Shown: positions 51,314 through 60,603 of the stretch, one piece after another
Layout of the letters: the number at the start of each line of letters is the position of its first letter
How positions within the stretch are numbered: the stretch's first letter is position 1
Assembly (NCBI RefSeq): GCF_965200585.1
Contig: NZ_OZ241361.1
Length of the DNA stretch: 64,000 nt
DNA from: Bacterioplanoides sp965200585
Lineage (GTDB): Bacteria > Pseudomonadota > Gammaproteobacteria > Pseudomonadales > Oceanobacteraceae
Strand: one strand, 5' to 3'
The notes under the pieces: generated by a model
Databases searched by the model: none
Seen by the model: only the letters and a program-made list of their open reading frames with translations
Told to the model about the DNA's origin: nothing
Made by a program: the position numbers and the translations under genes

Positions 51314-51595
51314 GTTGTGTGTCCTGTCAGGCGTTCTCTGTGGAACTTTGATTGGTCGAGTCAGTATAGAAAGAGAATTCCGCAAACAAACATGAAAAAA
51401 ATATATAGGGCAGTTAGTAAAAATTAATATCGGCGTTAATAGATTCTGATTAATAGGCTGATTAAATTTTTTATATTTAAGAGCGATATTTATCACGATT
51501 AAAATAAAAGATTTTCATAAAAATTCCGCACGAATGAAGTTGTGTTCTGGACACCCGGTATCAGTGTTGGTTATCGTGCAGGCTTTCCTAATGAG

Positions 51596-52711
51596 ATGGG
51601 TTCAGTCATGTTTCTTGTGTTGGCCGGATTAGCCATATTTTTGATTTATTATTACACCAAGGTGGTGCGCAAGCCGGAAGTGATGTGTCATCCTGGCTCA
51701 GAAAATGATCAGTATTTTCAGCGCAGCGAAATATTAAACCGCCGTTACTGGGTGACGCCCTGGATGTTTAATACCCATTTGCAATTAATCTATCTGGGCC
51801 TGAAAAAAACACTGGCACCAAAACTGGAATATGACCGACTCGATACCTTAACCACAGACGATAACGGCACCATTGCGGTGGAATGGCTGGGATTGGACTT
51901 ACCAGCGGAAACTCCCACTTTGGTATTACTGCACACGATCTCCGGCAGTGGCCACAGCATGCGTGACTTTGTACGTTATATTCATCAACATGCTGGCTGG
52001 CGGGTGGCTTTGTGTGTGCGTCGCGGCCATTCTGGTTTAGCGCTGACATCGGCGAAATACAACACCATGGGCTGTACTGAAGATTTTCGTATTCAGTTGC
52101 AGCATATTGAATCCTGTTTTCCTCAATCACCTTTGTATGCGGTGGGTACCTCGGCAGGCTCTGGGGTACTGGCGCGTTATTTAGGGGAGGCGGGCAAGAA
52201 TACTCCGATCAAAGCCGCGGTGGGGTATTGCCCGGGATACAATATGGAGGTGGCATTCAGCCGCGCTAAAGCGCCTTATAGCGGGTTGATGGCAAAGAAA
52301 ATGGCGCGTAATTATTTGCATCCGAACAAAGACTGGTTCGACACCTTGCCGAGTTATCAAAAGGCATTACAAGCCGCGGATCTGGATGAGCTCCACGATC
52401 ACCTTTATGAAGTGAGTGGTTATCCGGATTATGACAGTTACCTGGCCGACACCAATCCGATGGTGCCGTTTGAGAATATTGCGGTGCCAACCTTAATGTT
52501 GAATGCCAAAGACGATCCGGTGTGTCATATTGATAATGTTCATGACTATAAAGAGGCCATGAGCAAGATGGAAAACATCCTGTTGGTTGTAACCGATCGT
52601 GGCAGCCACTGTGCGTATTATGAAGGGCTGAATGCAACATCCTGGGCCCATAAACTGATTGTTGAATACCTTAAATTTTTTGCAAAAACGGACGCTGGAC
52701 ATTTGAAATGA
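51596..52711 (+). CDS. ABHD1/3 (YheT)-like alpha/beta hydrolase, membrane-anchored
   Basis: About 371 residues from ATG 51596; no strong ribosome site is visible, and ATG 51608 or GTG 51542 are alternatives. An N-terminal hydrophobic anchor (VLAGLAIFLIYYYT) is followed by the hydrolase fold: oxyanion LLHTISGSGHS near 113, nucleophile elbow GTSAGSG near 183, an Asp in NAKDDPVCH near 304 and His in TDRGSHCAYYEG near 334. The family acts on esters or lipids. Its stop overlaps the next gene by 4 bp. The 51314-51595 spacer shows nothing else. Confidence 0.82.
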   Translation: MGSVMFLVLAGLAIFLIYYYTKVVRKPEVMCHPGSENDQYFQRSEILNRRYWVTPWMFNTHLQLIYLGLKKTLAPKLEYDRLDTLTTDDNGTIAVEWLGLDLPAETPTLVLLHTISGSGHSMRDFVRYIHQHAGWRVALCVRRGHSGLALTSAKYNTMGCTEDFRIQLQHIESCFPQSPLYAVGTSAGSGVLARYLGEAGKNTPIKAAVGYCPGYNMEVAFSRAKAPYSGLMAKKMARNYLHPNKDWFDTLPSYQKALQAADLDELHDHLYEVSGYPDYDSYLADTNPMVPFENIAVPTLMLNAKDDPVCHIDNVHDYKEAMSKMENILLVVTDRGSHCAYYEGLNATSWAHKLIVEYLKFFAKTDAGHLK

Positions 52712-53445
52712 GTGACATGATTACATTAGAAAAAAACGGTACGGTTGCTGTTATCTCAATGAATACTGATGAGAACCGTCATAATCTGGAATTTATCACG
52801 GCATTTAATAACTGCCTGGATACGGTTGAGCAGGATCAGAAAATCACTGCCGTTATTCTGACTTCTTCTGCCGAAAAGAATTGGTCTCTGGGCGTGGACT
52901 TAACCTGGGTGTCACAACCTACTACCACGGTTCCTCAAATCGTTGAGTTTATGAACGGCATGGGCGCTATTTTTAAGCGTATGCTGACCTTCCCGGTGCC
53001 ACTGATTGCCGCCATGAACGGCCATGTATTTGGTAATGGCTCAGTGCTGGCGTGTGCCTGTGATTTCCGTCTGATGAAAAGCGACCGGGGCTACTTCTGC
53101 TTTCCGGAAGTGGATGTCATGGTACCGTTTCTGCCGTCGATGATTCCGTTAATTCACCAGGCCATGTCGCCACAATTTTTTAATCGCCTGGCAATGACAG
53201 GTCAGCGTGTTGATGCGCAGACATTGCTGGAGCAGCAAGTGGTTGAAGCGGTGTTTGATGATAATGATGCACTGCAGGCCGGAGCGCTGGAATTTGCTGC
53301 ACAGTTTAAGAAAAATCGCTGGATTTATGCAGAAAATAAAAAGCAGAAAAATCAGGAAGTCTTTGCTGTAATGGCCGCTAAAGACGAAGCCTTTATCGAA
53401 AAAAGCTGCGCTATGCTGGCCAAAATGATGGGTAAAAAAGCCTGA
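52708..53445 (+). CDS. Enoyl-CoA hydratase/isomerase family protein
   Basis: 245 residues of the crotonase fold: GTVAVISMNTDENRHN near the start, oxyanion-hole candidates in NWSLGVDLTWV near 54 and GHVFGNGSVLACACDFRLM near 100. The usual second catalytic Glu (FCFPEVDVMVPFLP, near 127) is in place, as in isomerases. Translationally coupled (4-bp overlap) to the hydrolase, so the two probably act on the same lipid or acyl substrate. Exact reaction unknown. Confidence 0.85.
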   Translation: MSDMITLEKNGTVAVISMNTDENRHNLEFITAFNNCLDTVEQDQKITAVILTSSAEKNWSLGVDLTWVSQPTTTVPQIVEFMNGMGAIFKRMLTFPVPLIAAMNGHVFGNGSVLACACDFRLMKSDRGYFCFPEVDVMVPFLPSMIPLIHQAMSPQFFNRLAMTGQRVDAQTLLEQQVVEAVFDDNDALQAGALEFAAQFKKNRWIYAENKKQKNQEVFAVMAAKDEAFIEKSCAMLAKMMGKKA

Positions 53446-53466
53446 TCCTTCATTTTTATCGGTGAT

Positions 53467-53500
53467 AAAAAAAGCCGCCAGGGATTGCTCCACTGGCGGC
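53467..53500 (-). terminator. Terminator of puuE
   Basis: 8-bp stem GCCGCCAG / CTGGCGGC with an 11-nt loop and a minus-strand T-run (A at 53467-53473). Lies between convergent genes; the T-run serves puuE. Confidence 0.85.
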
Positions 53501-53529
53501 AAGGAAGGAATTCGAGAATAAGACAGCAG

Positions 53530-54474
53530 CTACGCCTTAGGTGGATGCACCTTACGCCAGTGGTTGGCGATGTCGATACGGCGGGTAACCCACACATCCT
53601 CATGGCTTTGCACATAATCTAAGAAACGTGCCAGCGCGGCTGCACGGCCAGGACGACCCACTAAGCGACAATGCAGGCCGATGTTCAGCATTTTCGCCGC
53701 CGCCGGATCTTCTTTGCCTTCGGCGTATAACACATCAAACGAATCTTTCAGATACGAGAAGAACTGATCGCCGCAGTTAAAGCCCTGATTGGTGGCAAAG
53801 CGCATATCGTTGCTGTCGAGCGTGTAGGGGATAATCAGGTGTGGTTCGTCGTAGTCGTGATTCCAGTACGGCAGATCATCAGCGTAGGCATCGCTGTCGT
53901 AAGCGAAACCACCGGCTTCAACCACCAGATCGCGGGTATTCGGGCTCATACGACCGGTGTACCAGCCTTGCGGACGCTCGCCGGTCACTTCGGTATGAAT
54001 ACGAATGGCTTCGGCGATATGCTCGCGCTCCACCTCTTTGTCGATGTATTGGTAATCAATCCACTTCAGACCATGGGAGGCAATTTCCCAATCGGCGTCT
54101 TTCATGGCTTGTACAATTTCCGGGTTCCGCTGCAGCGCCGTTGCCACGCCATACACAGTCACCGGCATATTACGCTGGGTGAACATGCGGTGCAGACGCC
54201 AGAAACCAGCCCGGCTGCCATACTCGTAGACGGACTCCATGTTCATATGACGCACGCCTTCGAGTGCCTGAGCGCCAACAATCTCTGATAAGAAAGCTTC
54301 TGACGCTTTATCACCATGCAGAATGCAGTTTTCACCGCCTTCTTCGTAGTTGATCACAAACTGCACGGCAATGCGGGCGTTGCTCTGACCGGATTGTTTC
54401 AGCGATGAATCATTCGGCCATTGAGGGTCAGGAGTGTGTTGGCCATAGCCAACCATATCGCGCGGGTAAGTCAT
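53530..54474 (-). CDS. puuE: Allantoinase PuuE (polysaccharide-deacetylase fold)
   Basis: Metal-independent-type allantoinase of the NodB/polysaccharide deacetylase superfamily, converting allantoin to allantoate. 314 residues, with MTYPRDMVGYGQHTPDPQWPN at the start, VQFVINYEEGGEN near 38, SHGLKWIDYQ near 138 and RPQGWYTGRMSPNT near 166, all typical of PuuE. It supplies the only step missing from the main purine cluster 22 kb away, and has its own transcript. No AllB-type allantoinase is visible in the window. Confidence 0.93.
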   Translation of the reverse strand: MTYPRDMVGYGQHTPDPQWPNDSSLKQSGQSNARIAVQFVINYEEGGENCILHGDKASEAFLSEIVGAQALEGVRHMNMESVYEYGSRAGFWRLHRMFTQRNMPVTVYGVATALQRNPEIVQAMKDADWEIASHGLKWIDYQYIDKEVEREHIAEAIRIHTEVTGERPQGWYTGRMSPNTRDLVVEAGGFAYDSDAYADDLPYWNHDYDEPHLIIPYTLDSNDMRFATNQGFNCGDQFFSYLKDSFDVLYAEGKEDPAAAKMLNIGLHCRLVGRPGRAAALARFLDYVQSHEDVWVTRRIDIANHWRKVHPPKA

Positions 54475-54553
54475 GGGGAGTCCACAAAGTTATGAATATT
54501 TGTGGCTAGTGTAAAACAAAAATCTGACTAAGTGGTTGAGAAAGTATATTTAT

Positions 54554-56143
54554 TCAGCTTTGTTCGCTTTGATCAAGAAAGCGGGCCAGTGTTGTCAGCA
54601 GCTCAGCACGGCTGACGGGTTTGGTAATCACGGCATTCATACCGGCACTGAGGCATTGTTGCTGATCGTGATCCAGTACATTGGCTGTCAGGCCAATAAT
54701 CGGAACCTGAGAGGTTTGTGGTATCTGGCGCAGTTCACGGGTGGCTTGCAAGCCGTCCATGTGTGGCATGTGCCAATCCATCAGAATCAGATCAAATTGT
54801 TGCTGCTGACAACATGCCAGCGCTTCGAGGCCATGATTAGCCAGTTGAATAGTCGCGCCGGCTTTTTTCAGCATTTTACTGACAATCAGCTGATTCGTAG
54901 CGTTGTCTTCCACCAACAGAATCGTCTTACCATGCAGGGTGTGCTCGACATCAGGTTGCTGATATTCCAGCTCACAGGAGTGAGGCTGCGTCAGCAACAG
55001 ATCAAATGTAAAGGCGGAGCCCTGGCCGGGATGACTGTCGACGGTAATGCTGCCACCCATCATTTCCACCAGATTTTTACAAATCGCCAACCCCAGACCT
55101 GTGCCGGTGAATTTGCGGGTGGTGGAATCATCCAGCTGACTGAAAGGCTGAAACAGTTTACCGATGTCGTCAGCACTGATACCAATACCGTTATCACGAA
55201 TGACAAACTGCAGCTGATAACGGTTTTGTTGTTGTGACACTTCCTGCGATGGCATCCCGAGCAACGACACCTCAATCTGAACACGTCCCTGCTCGGTGAA
55301 TTTATTAGCATTGCTGCCCAGGTTAAGAATGATTTGCTGAATACGATCACAATCGCCGCATAACTTATCCGGTATTTCATCAGCAATATGAATTTGCAGG
55401 CGATTGTTTTGTTGCTCAGCCAGCGGATGCAGCTGTGCTTCAATGGCTTTTAATAATTCAGACAGGGAGAAAACCCGCTCCGTCAGCTTCAGCGTATTGC
55501 TACCGGTTTTGGAGTAATCAAGCAGGTCTTCGGTCTGGCGTGACATGGCATCGGCCGAGTGCTCAATAATCTGCAGTAATTCAGTGATTTCGTCAGGATC
55601 GTTACTGGAACGAATTAATTCCAATGCCCCTTTAATGCCATTTAGTGGGGTACGCAGCTCATGACTCATGTTCGCCAGAAAATTGGTTTTTACCTGGCTG
55701 GCATGGCGGGCTTCCCGTGCGGCGGTTTCTGCCTTTTGGCGGGTGTGAACCAGCTCGGTGATATTGCGGGATACACCAAAAATAATGTCGACTTCATGGT
55801 TGCTATCGAGCATCGGGTTGAGAATTGTGCTCCAGTAATTGGGTGTGCCATCACCACTGGTAAACACCTCTTCTTCGGAGTATTCAATCGGTTTTTTTTC
55901 AGCAACACAACGGCGATAATTTTTCTCGATAGGGGCGTAAACGTCGGGGGGCAGCATTTCTCTTAATGGCATGGCTAACGAGCCAGGACCTTCCAGCTCC
56001 GCTTTTTCCTGCTGCACCATATTGCTGGTAATGAGAAAAAAGTCATCCCCCTGCACTTTGAGTACAAACATGTTGTCAGGCGTGTTTTGCCAGAGTCTGG
56101 AAAATAAATCAGATTCCAGCAACGTCCGTTGTTTGATGTCCAT
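54554..56143 (-). CDS. Hybrid sensor histidine kinase (PAS-HisKA-HATPase-REC)
   Basis: 529 residues, soluble. An N-terminal PAS-like sensor (about 10-130) is followed by a coiled helix. The HisKA block FLANMSHELRTPLNG near 154 carries the phospho-His. ATPase boxes follow (N box LGSNANKFTEQG near 275, then DNGIGISADDIGKLF and GTGLGLAICKNLVEMMGG). The receiver (about 400-520) has LVEDNATNQ and phospho-acceptor Asp in LILMDWHMPHMDG. No output domain or membrane helix. It lies 18 bp after the DUF917 gene, so probably shares its transcript. Confidence 0.92.
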   Translation of the reverse strand: MDIKQRTLLESDLFSRLWQNTPDNMFVLKVQGDDFFLITSNMVQQEKAELEGPGSLAMPLREMLPPDVYAPIEKNYRRCVAEKKPIEYSEEEVFTSGDGTPNYWSTILNPMLDSNHEVDIIFGVSRNITELVHTRQKAETAAREARHASQVKTNFLANMSHELRTPLNGIKGALELIRSSNDPDEITELLQIIEHSADAMSRQTEDLLDYSKTGSNTLKLTERVFSLSELLKAIEAQLHPLAEQQNNRLQIHIADEIPDKLCGDCDRIQQIILNLGSNANKFTEQGRVQIEVSLLGMPSQEVSQQQNRYQLQFVIRDNGIGISADDIGKLFQPFSQLDDSTTRKFTGTGLGLAICKNLVEMMGGSITVDSHPGQGSAFTFDLLLTQPHSCELEYQQPDVEHTLHGKTILLVEDNATNQLIVSKMLKKAGATIQLANHGLEALACCQQQQFDLILMDWHMPHMDGLQATRELRQIPQTSQVPIIGLTANVLDHDQQQCLSAGMNAVITKPVSRAELLTTLARFLDQSEQS

Positions 56144-56161
56144 AAGTTAGCAATGATTACC

Positions 56162-57370
56162 TCAGGAATTCAGTTGCTCTACCGGGATGTAAGTGTTGAT
56201 TTCAATATGGTCTTCAGGAAATGCAGCGTTGATCTGGTGGATGTCTTTCAGGAACATCGACTCAATCGTTGGATTGCGCATTTTATCAGCGCAGGCGGTT
56301 GCCCAGACGGTCAGCACCTGCCCTTCAGCAATATCTGCGGTGGAGACTGGTTGAGTACCATAAAGCTGATCGGTCTCGGAGAATTTTAAAAAATTAATAC
56401 AATCCGGAGCAATGACTTTGGGTTGTTTCTCCTGAGGGTCCCAGGCGAGCAGGCTTTCATTTTTGTAGTAAACCCATAATTCACCCATCATGGTTTTCAG
56501 TACAATTTTACCCACATCAAACCCGGAGGCTGTACGGTTATCAATCTTAGTGATCAGGCCATTACACAACACATGCCAATAGATGCCCAGCCCGGTTAAG
56601 GTTTCGGCCAGGTGCTCAGGAGCTGGGTTATTCAGCAGAGTATGCCCAACCTGAATCGCTGCCTGAACGCTACCTTCGATAACGGCATCATCTGCTGCCC
56701 CGGACGCCAGAAAATCCGAATCCATCGGCCAGCAAGCCATGCCACCAACCTGATTGTATACGGGTTGGCTGACTTCTTGTCGTGCCGCATCTTCCAGTTC
56801 GCTTGGGGTCAGATTGGTAAATAGTTTAGAAATAAAATTGCCCTGACTCCATTGGCATAACTTTCCCGACTGGGTGTCCGAAGCAATGATCGCCGGACAA
56901 CAAGGAACATTATTTACCTCCAGCATAGATTCATCCATTTCCGGTACGGCGCGTCCGGAAGGGTCGGCATTAACAACGGTCAGGGGAGGGGAGAACTGAG
57001 ATGCAATAAAAAAAGGTATCAGCGTATTTACCGCACCAATTTCGGCGGGCAAAAAGTAAGAAATTTTCTTTTGTTCCTGCTGTAAAAGATAGGCATCCAG
57101 CGCTGTATAAGCATTAACCGGAGCTGTGTAGCCAAATCCTTCTGCGGCTTTATCCGGCGAGCCCAGATCAGCAACGATGGCAACTTTTTCTCCGGGGTTC
57201 AGATCGCTTTTGCTGATCATCGGAACCGGAGAAGAAATACGTTGATGGAAGTTCAGTGCCATGCTGATAGGGCCACCACCGCCGGAGGCGAGAAAGCAGC
57301 CGCCATAAATCAGCGCTTTCATATCCTCCAGTGTGACCAGCTTGCTATCCAGACTGCTTTCATGTGGCAT
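56162..57370 (-). CDS. DUF917-family protein
   Basis: 402 residues. The family signature GGCFLASGGGGPISMAL near residue 24 and the FLPAEIGAVNTLIPFFIA and VNADPSGRAVPEM blocks near 106-146 match DUF917, whose characterised relatives are hydantoinase-like or S-methyl-thiohydantoin desulfurase proteins. Glycine-rich early loop may bind substrate. It precedes the hybrid kinase gene in the same direction. Next upstream is mtnC (95-bp gap, own operon). Reaction here is unknown. Confidence 0.82.
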   Translation of the reverse strand: MPHESSLDSKLVTLEDMKALIYGGCFLASGGGGPISMALNFHQRISSPVPMISKSDLNPGEKVAIVADLGSPDKAAEGFGYTAPVNAYTALDAYLLQQEQKKISYFLPAEIGAVNTLIPFFIASQFSPPLTVVNADPSGRAVPEMDESMLEVNNVPCCPAIIASDTQSGKLCQWSQGNFISKLFTNLTPSELEDAARQEVSQPVYNQVGGMACWPMDSDFLASGAADDAVIEGSVQAAIQVGHTLLNNPAPEHLAETLTGLGIYWHVLCNGLITKIDNRTASGFDVGKIVLKTMMGELWVYYKNESLLAWDPQEKQPKVIAPDCINFLKFSETDQLYGTQPVSTADIAEGQVLTVWATACADKMRNPTIESMFLKDIHQINAAFPEDHIEINTYIPVEQLNS

Positions 57371-57465
57371 GGCAATATCCTTATTGTTTAATCAGTTACT
57401 ATCCAATGTATACCGAATAAGGATTTTTTCCAGTAAGAATTGTAAGGGAATAACAAACCAAGCGT

Positions 57466-58206
57466 TCAGGAAAGGTGGATATCCGTAAACTGGTCAACGC
57501 TCAGGTGAGCGTCTGAAGCTGTAGCCGTAGTGTTATTGATGGAAGCCGCATCCCGTTGTAACCAACAGGTCTGCATTCCTGATTGTTGCGCCGCATCCAG
57601 CTCTTCTTTGATATCCGACAGGAACAACACGTCTTCAGCGACAATGTCGTGGTTTTTCTGCAGTTCAGCCAGAATATTACGATACGATTGTGCTTCACGC
57701 TTACCACCCGAAGTGGTATCAAAATAGCCACTGAACAGAGGTAACAAATCCCCGTCCTGACTGTATTGATAAAACAGTTTCTGCGCCTGAACCGATCCTG
57801 ATGAATACACGTAAAGCGGAACTCCTGAGGAGTGCCATTGCTTTAATTGCGCTGTCGCATCCGGGTACATATGTGCTTGATAATCGCCTTGTTCGTACCC
57901 TTGTTGCCAGATCATGCCCTGTAACGCTTTTAGTGGCGTGGCTTTTTTATCGTCGCGAATCCACTGCTGTAAACATTCAATGATGGTGTCGAGGTTGTCA
58001 GTCGTCAGGTCGTTACCTTCTTGTTTTGCCAGCTCTATGGTGGCTTTTATGTGCTGCTGTACGGTTGCGTCCTGATGATGCTGGTGCAGAAAATCAGACA
58101 ATTTTTCCGCCGCATAAGGAAACAGCACATCTTTAACAAAAGATATCGACGAGGTAGTGCCTTCGATATCCGTCAGAATAATTTTTACGTGGTTAAATTC
58201 AGGCAT
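57466..58206 (-). CDS. mtnC: Acireductone synthase (enolase-phosphatase E1)
   Basis: HAD-superfamily enzyme of methionine salvage: enolises and dephosphorylates 2,3-diketo-5-methylthiopentyl-1-phosphate. 246 residues from ATG 58206 (MPEFNHVKI). Nucleophile Asp in ILTDIEGTTSS near 13, Ser motif in YVYSSGSVQAQK near 125, Lys in TSGGKREAQSY near 158 and the acidic loop FLSDIKEELDAA near 183. Last gene of mtnABDC; 13 bp after mtnD. Confidence 0.94.
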   Translation of the reverse strand: MPEFNHVKIILTDIEGTTSSISFVKDVLFPYAAEKLSDFLHQHHQDATVQQHIKATIELAKQEGNDLTTDNLDTIIECLQQWIRDDKKATPLKALQGMIWQQGYEQGDYQAHMYPDATAQLKQWHSSGVPLYVYSSGSVQAQKLFYQYSQDGDLLPLFSGYFDTTSGGKREAQSYRNILAELQKNHDIVAEDVLFLSDIKEELDAAQQSGMQTCWLQRDAASINNTTATASDAHLSVDQFTDIHLS

Positions 58207-58219
58207 AGGAGTCGATTTT

Positions 58220-58765
58220 TTAGTTCTCAAGACGATTGTAATAATCCGCAATATCACTGCCGGTATAATTGGCAACCCAGCCTTCCGGATTATTAAATAA
58301 GCGGATGGCAATAAAATTTGGATTCGGCCCCATATCAAACCAGTGTGGAGTATTAGCCGGTACGCTGATTAAATCGCCTTGTGTGCATAACACTTCTGCC
58401 ACTTTGCCATCAATATGCAGTGTGAATAATCCTTCTCCGGCAACAAAAAAACGCACTTCGTCTTCACTGTGGGTGTGTTCGTTTAAGAACTTCTGACGCA
58501 GTTGGGCTTTTTGTGGATTGTCCGACGATAAACTGATCACATCCACGGTTTGATAACCTTCTTCGTTTACCAGACGATCAATATCTTTGCGGTAAGCATT
58601 CATCACAAATTCCGGCTCAGCACCGGCGGAAATCGTGGTATCCGTTTGCCATTGTTCATAACGCACGCCCAGTGCCTGTAATTTTTGTGCAATGGATTTT
58701 TTATTGTCACTGGCGAACAACAAGTTGGTCATATCATTATTGGTGTAAATACGGATTTCACTCAT
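58220..58765 (-). CDS. mtnD: Acireductone dioxygenase
   Basis: Metal-dependent cupin (Fe or Ni) that oxidises acireductone to the keto-acid precursor of methionine. 181 residues. The metal site HTHSEDEVRFFV near residue 98-109 (two His and Glu), plus the late His in TPHWFDMG near 142, is intact. 10 bp from mtnB. The nature of the metal decides the products and cannot be read from sequence. Confidence 0.95.
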   Translation of the reverse strand: MSEIRIYTNNDMTNLLFASDNKKSIAQKLQALGVRYEQWQTDTTISAGAEPEFVMNAYRKDIDRLVNEEGYQTVDVISLSSDNPQKAQLRQKFLNEHTHSEDEVRFFVAGEGLFTLHIDGKVAEVLCTQGDLISVPANTPHWFDMGPNPNFIAIRLFNNPEGWVANYTGSDIADYYNRLEN

Positions 58766-58775
58766 GCTTGTTGTC

Positions 58776-59459
58776 TCACGAAACGGTTGTACTAGGGGTT
58801 GTAAGGAGGTTGGGATTTAAAGAAAGCAGCTGTAATTGGTAACCCAATAAATGTTCCAGCGCTTCCAGATGGCGGAAACATTCTTCGATGTTTTTCCCCC
58901 AGGTATAAACGCCATGGCCACGAATTAAATAAGCATGGCCTTGCTGAGTTTGTTGCATTGTCTGCTCAACCTGATCGGCCAAGCGCTGCATATTCTGGTC
59001 ATTGGCAAACAGCGGAATCGTCACCGTGCCTTCGTGGCTGGTTTCACCGGCAAACGCTTTTTGTAATTCCCAGCCGCTGAGTGCGAGCACATCATTCTGC
59101 CAGATCTGAGATAACACCACGCAAGTAGGAGAGTGAGTGTGAAGAACGGCACCGATGGTGGGGTCACGCTGATACAACTGGGTATGTAATAAAGTTTCAG
59201 CCGAGGGTTTGCCCGATACTTTATGTTGCGGGTGAGCAATTGGCTGGCCGTGAAAATCCACCACCAGAATATCGTCGTTGCTGAGTTTACCTTTGTGTTT
59301 GCCGGAGCTGGTGAGGGCACAACAGTGATCATTCAGGCGAATGGAATAATTCGAGCTGGTGGCGGGTGACCAATCCCGTTGATACAGAATTTTCCCATAG
59401 CGGCATAAACTTTCAGCCGCCTGATTAAAATCGTTAATGTCGTATAAAACGTTTGTCAT
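58776..59459 (-). CDS. mtnB: Methylthioribulose-1-phosphate dehydratase
   Basis: Class II aldolase-fold zinc enzyme of methionine salvage. 227 residues from ATG 59459 (MTNVLYDIND); the longer frame is in the mtnA spacer. SPATSSNYSIRLND near 31, LLHTHSPTCVVLS near 110-122 (zinc His pair) and LIRGHGVYTWG near 180 with third His. Lies 28 bp after mtnA. Confidence 0.94.
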   Translation of the reverse strand: MTNVLYDINDFNQAAESLCRYGKILYQRDWSPATSSNYSIRLNDHCCALTSSGKHKGKLSNDDILVVDFHGQPIAHPQHKVSGKPSAETLLHTQLYQRDPTIGAVLHTHSPTCVVLSQIWQNDVLALSGWELQKAFAGETSHEGTVTIPLFANDQNMQRLADQVEQTMQQTQQGHAYLIRGHGVYTWGKNIEECFRHLEALEHLLGYQLQLLSLNPNLLTTPSTTVS

Positions 59460-59487
59460 GGCTGTTTCCGTCGCAGATCCTGATTGG

Positions 59488-60474
59488 TCAGCGTGCAAAT
59501 AACATCGCAACGGTTTCTGCACTCGGTTCCAGAATCATGCCTTTTTCAGTAATGATGGCATCAATCAGATCCGACGGTGTTACATCAAACGATGGATTAA
59601 TGGCATCACAGCCTTCGGGGGCAATGGCCTGACCATTAAGGCTGGTCACTTCAGAAGCCGGGCGTTGCTCAATTGGAATATCGACACCGCTGGCAACGGA
59701 TAAATCAAAGGTTGTGGTCGGTGCAGCCACCATTACTTTAACGCCGTGATGCTTGGCCAATACTGCCAGGCTGTAGGTACCAATTTTATTGGCGGTATCA
59801 CCGTTGGCGGCAATGCGGTCGGCACCAACAATCACCCAGCTGATATTTCCCTGGCGAAACAGTTGTGCGGCGGCACCGTCGGCCACCAGTTTTACCGGAA
59901 TATCATCCTGCATCAGTTCCCAGGCGGTTAATCGGGCGCCCTGTAACCAGGGGCGGGTTTCTCCGGCGTATACCTGTTCAATGCGCTGATCGGCAAAGGC
60001 GCTGCGGATAATGCCCAGTGCGGTGCCGTGGCCGCCTGTGGCCAGTGCTCCGGTATTGCAGTGGGTGTAAACACTGGCACCTTCTGAAATAAGAGCCGCA
60101 CCAAATTGTCCCATCGCCAGGTTGGCTTCAATATCTTCCTGATGAATCTTTTTCGCTTCGGCCACCAGTGCCTGAGGGTCGGATGTGCCCAATGACGCCA
60201 TGCGTTCTAACGCCCAGAACAAGTTCACTGCGGTTGGGCGTGATTCGGCCAGTACTTTATAAGCGGCTTCCAGATCACGGCCAGCCAGCGCGTCCAGCGC
60301 ATAACCATAGGCGGCACTGATACCAATGGCGGGTGCACCACGTACCACCATGTCACGAATGGCGTCGGCGACATCCACGGCGTTGGTATAACTTAATACC
60401 TGATGCTGGTGGGGTAACACGCGTTGATCAAGCAGGTGTAACTGCTGATTGTGCCATTCGATAGCCTGAACCAT
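59488..60474 (-). CDS. mtnA: Methylthioribose-1-phosphate isomerase
   Basis: Isomerises 5-methylthioribose-1-phosphate to the ribulose form. 328 residues; eIF2B-like fold with RGAPAIGISAAYG near 45, THCNTGALATGGHGTALG near 137 (catalytic Cys) and VGADRIAANGDTANKIGTY near 217 (catalytic Asp). First gene of mtnA-B-D-C. Upstream mtnP or mtnK is not next to it. The 129-bp divergent gap to bluB shows no obvious SAM riboswitch. Confidence 0.95.
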   Translation of the reverse strand: MVQAIEWHNQQLHLLDQRVLPHQHQVLSYTNAVDVADAIRDMVVRGAPAIGISAAYGYALDALAGRDLEAAYKVLAESRPTAVNLFWALERMASLGTSDPQALVAEAKKIHQEDIEANLAMGQFGAALISEGASVYTHCNTGALATGGHGTALGIIRSAFADQRIEQVYAGETRPWLQGARLTAWELMQDDIPVKLVADGAAAQLFRQGNISWVIVGADRIAANGDTANKIGTYSLAVLAKHHGVKVMVAAPTTTFDLSVASGVDIPIEQRPASEVTSLNGQAIAPEGCDAINPSFDVTPSDLIDAIITEKGMILEPSAETVAMLFAR

Positions 60475-60603
60475 GGGATGCCTTACTGTAGAAAAGAAAA
60501 TGACATAAAAGAAAACCGTGCCATTTTACGCCGAAAGTGAGTGACTCCCAAACGCTTTCAGAGCTTTGTATAATGACGCTTTCTTTTATCCTCTTTGATT
60601 CTT

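Noticed and set aside
54536..55237. 233-codon plus-strand frame opposite the hybrid kinase
   Set aside because: Entirely antisense to conserved HATPase and receiver motifs; composition is that of a shadow frame.
60475..60603. Possible SAM or cobalamin riboswitch before mtnA or bluB
   Set aside because: The 129-bp divergent gap is too short for both promoters and a cobalamin aptamer, and no B12-box-like or S-box motif was seen.
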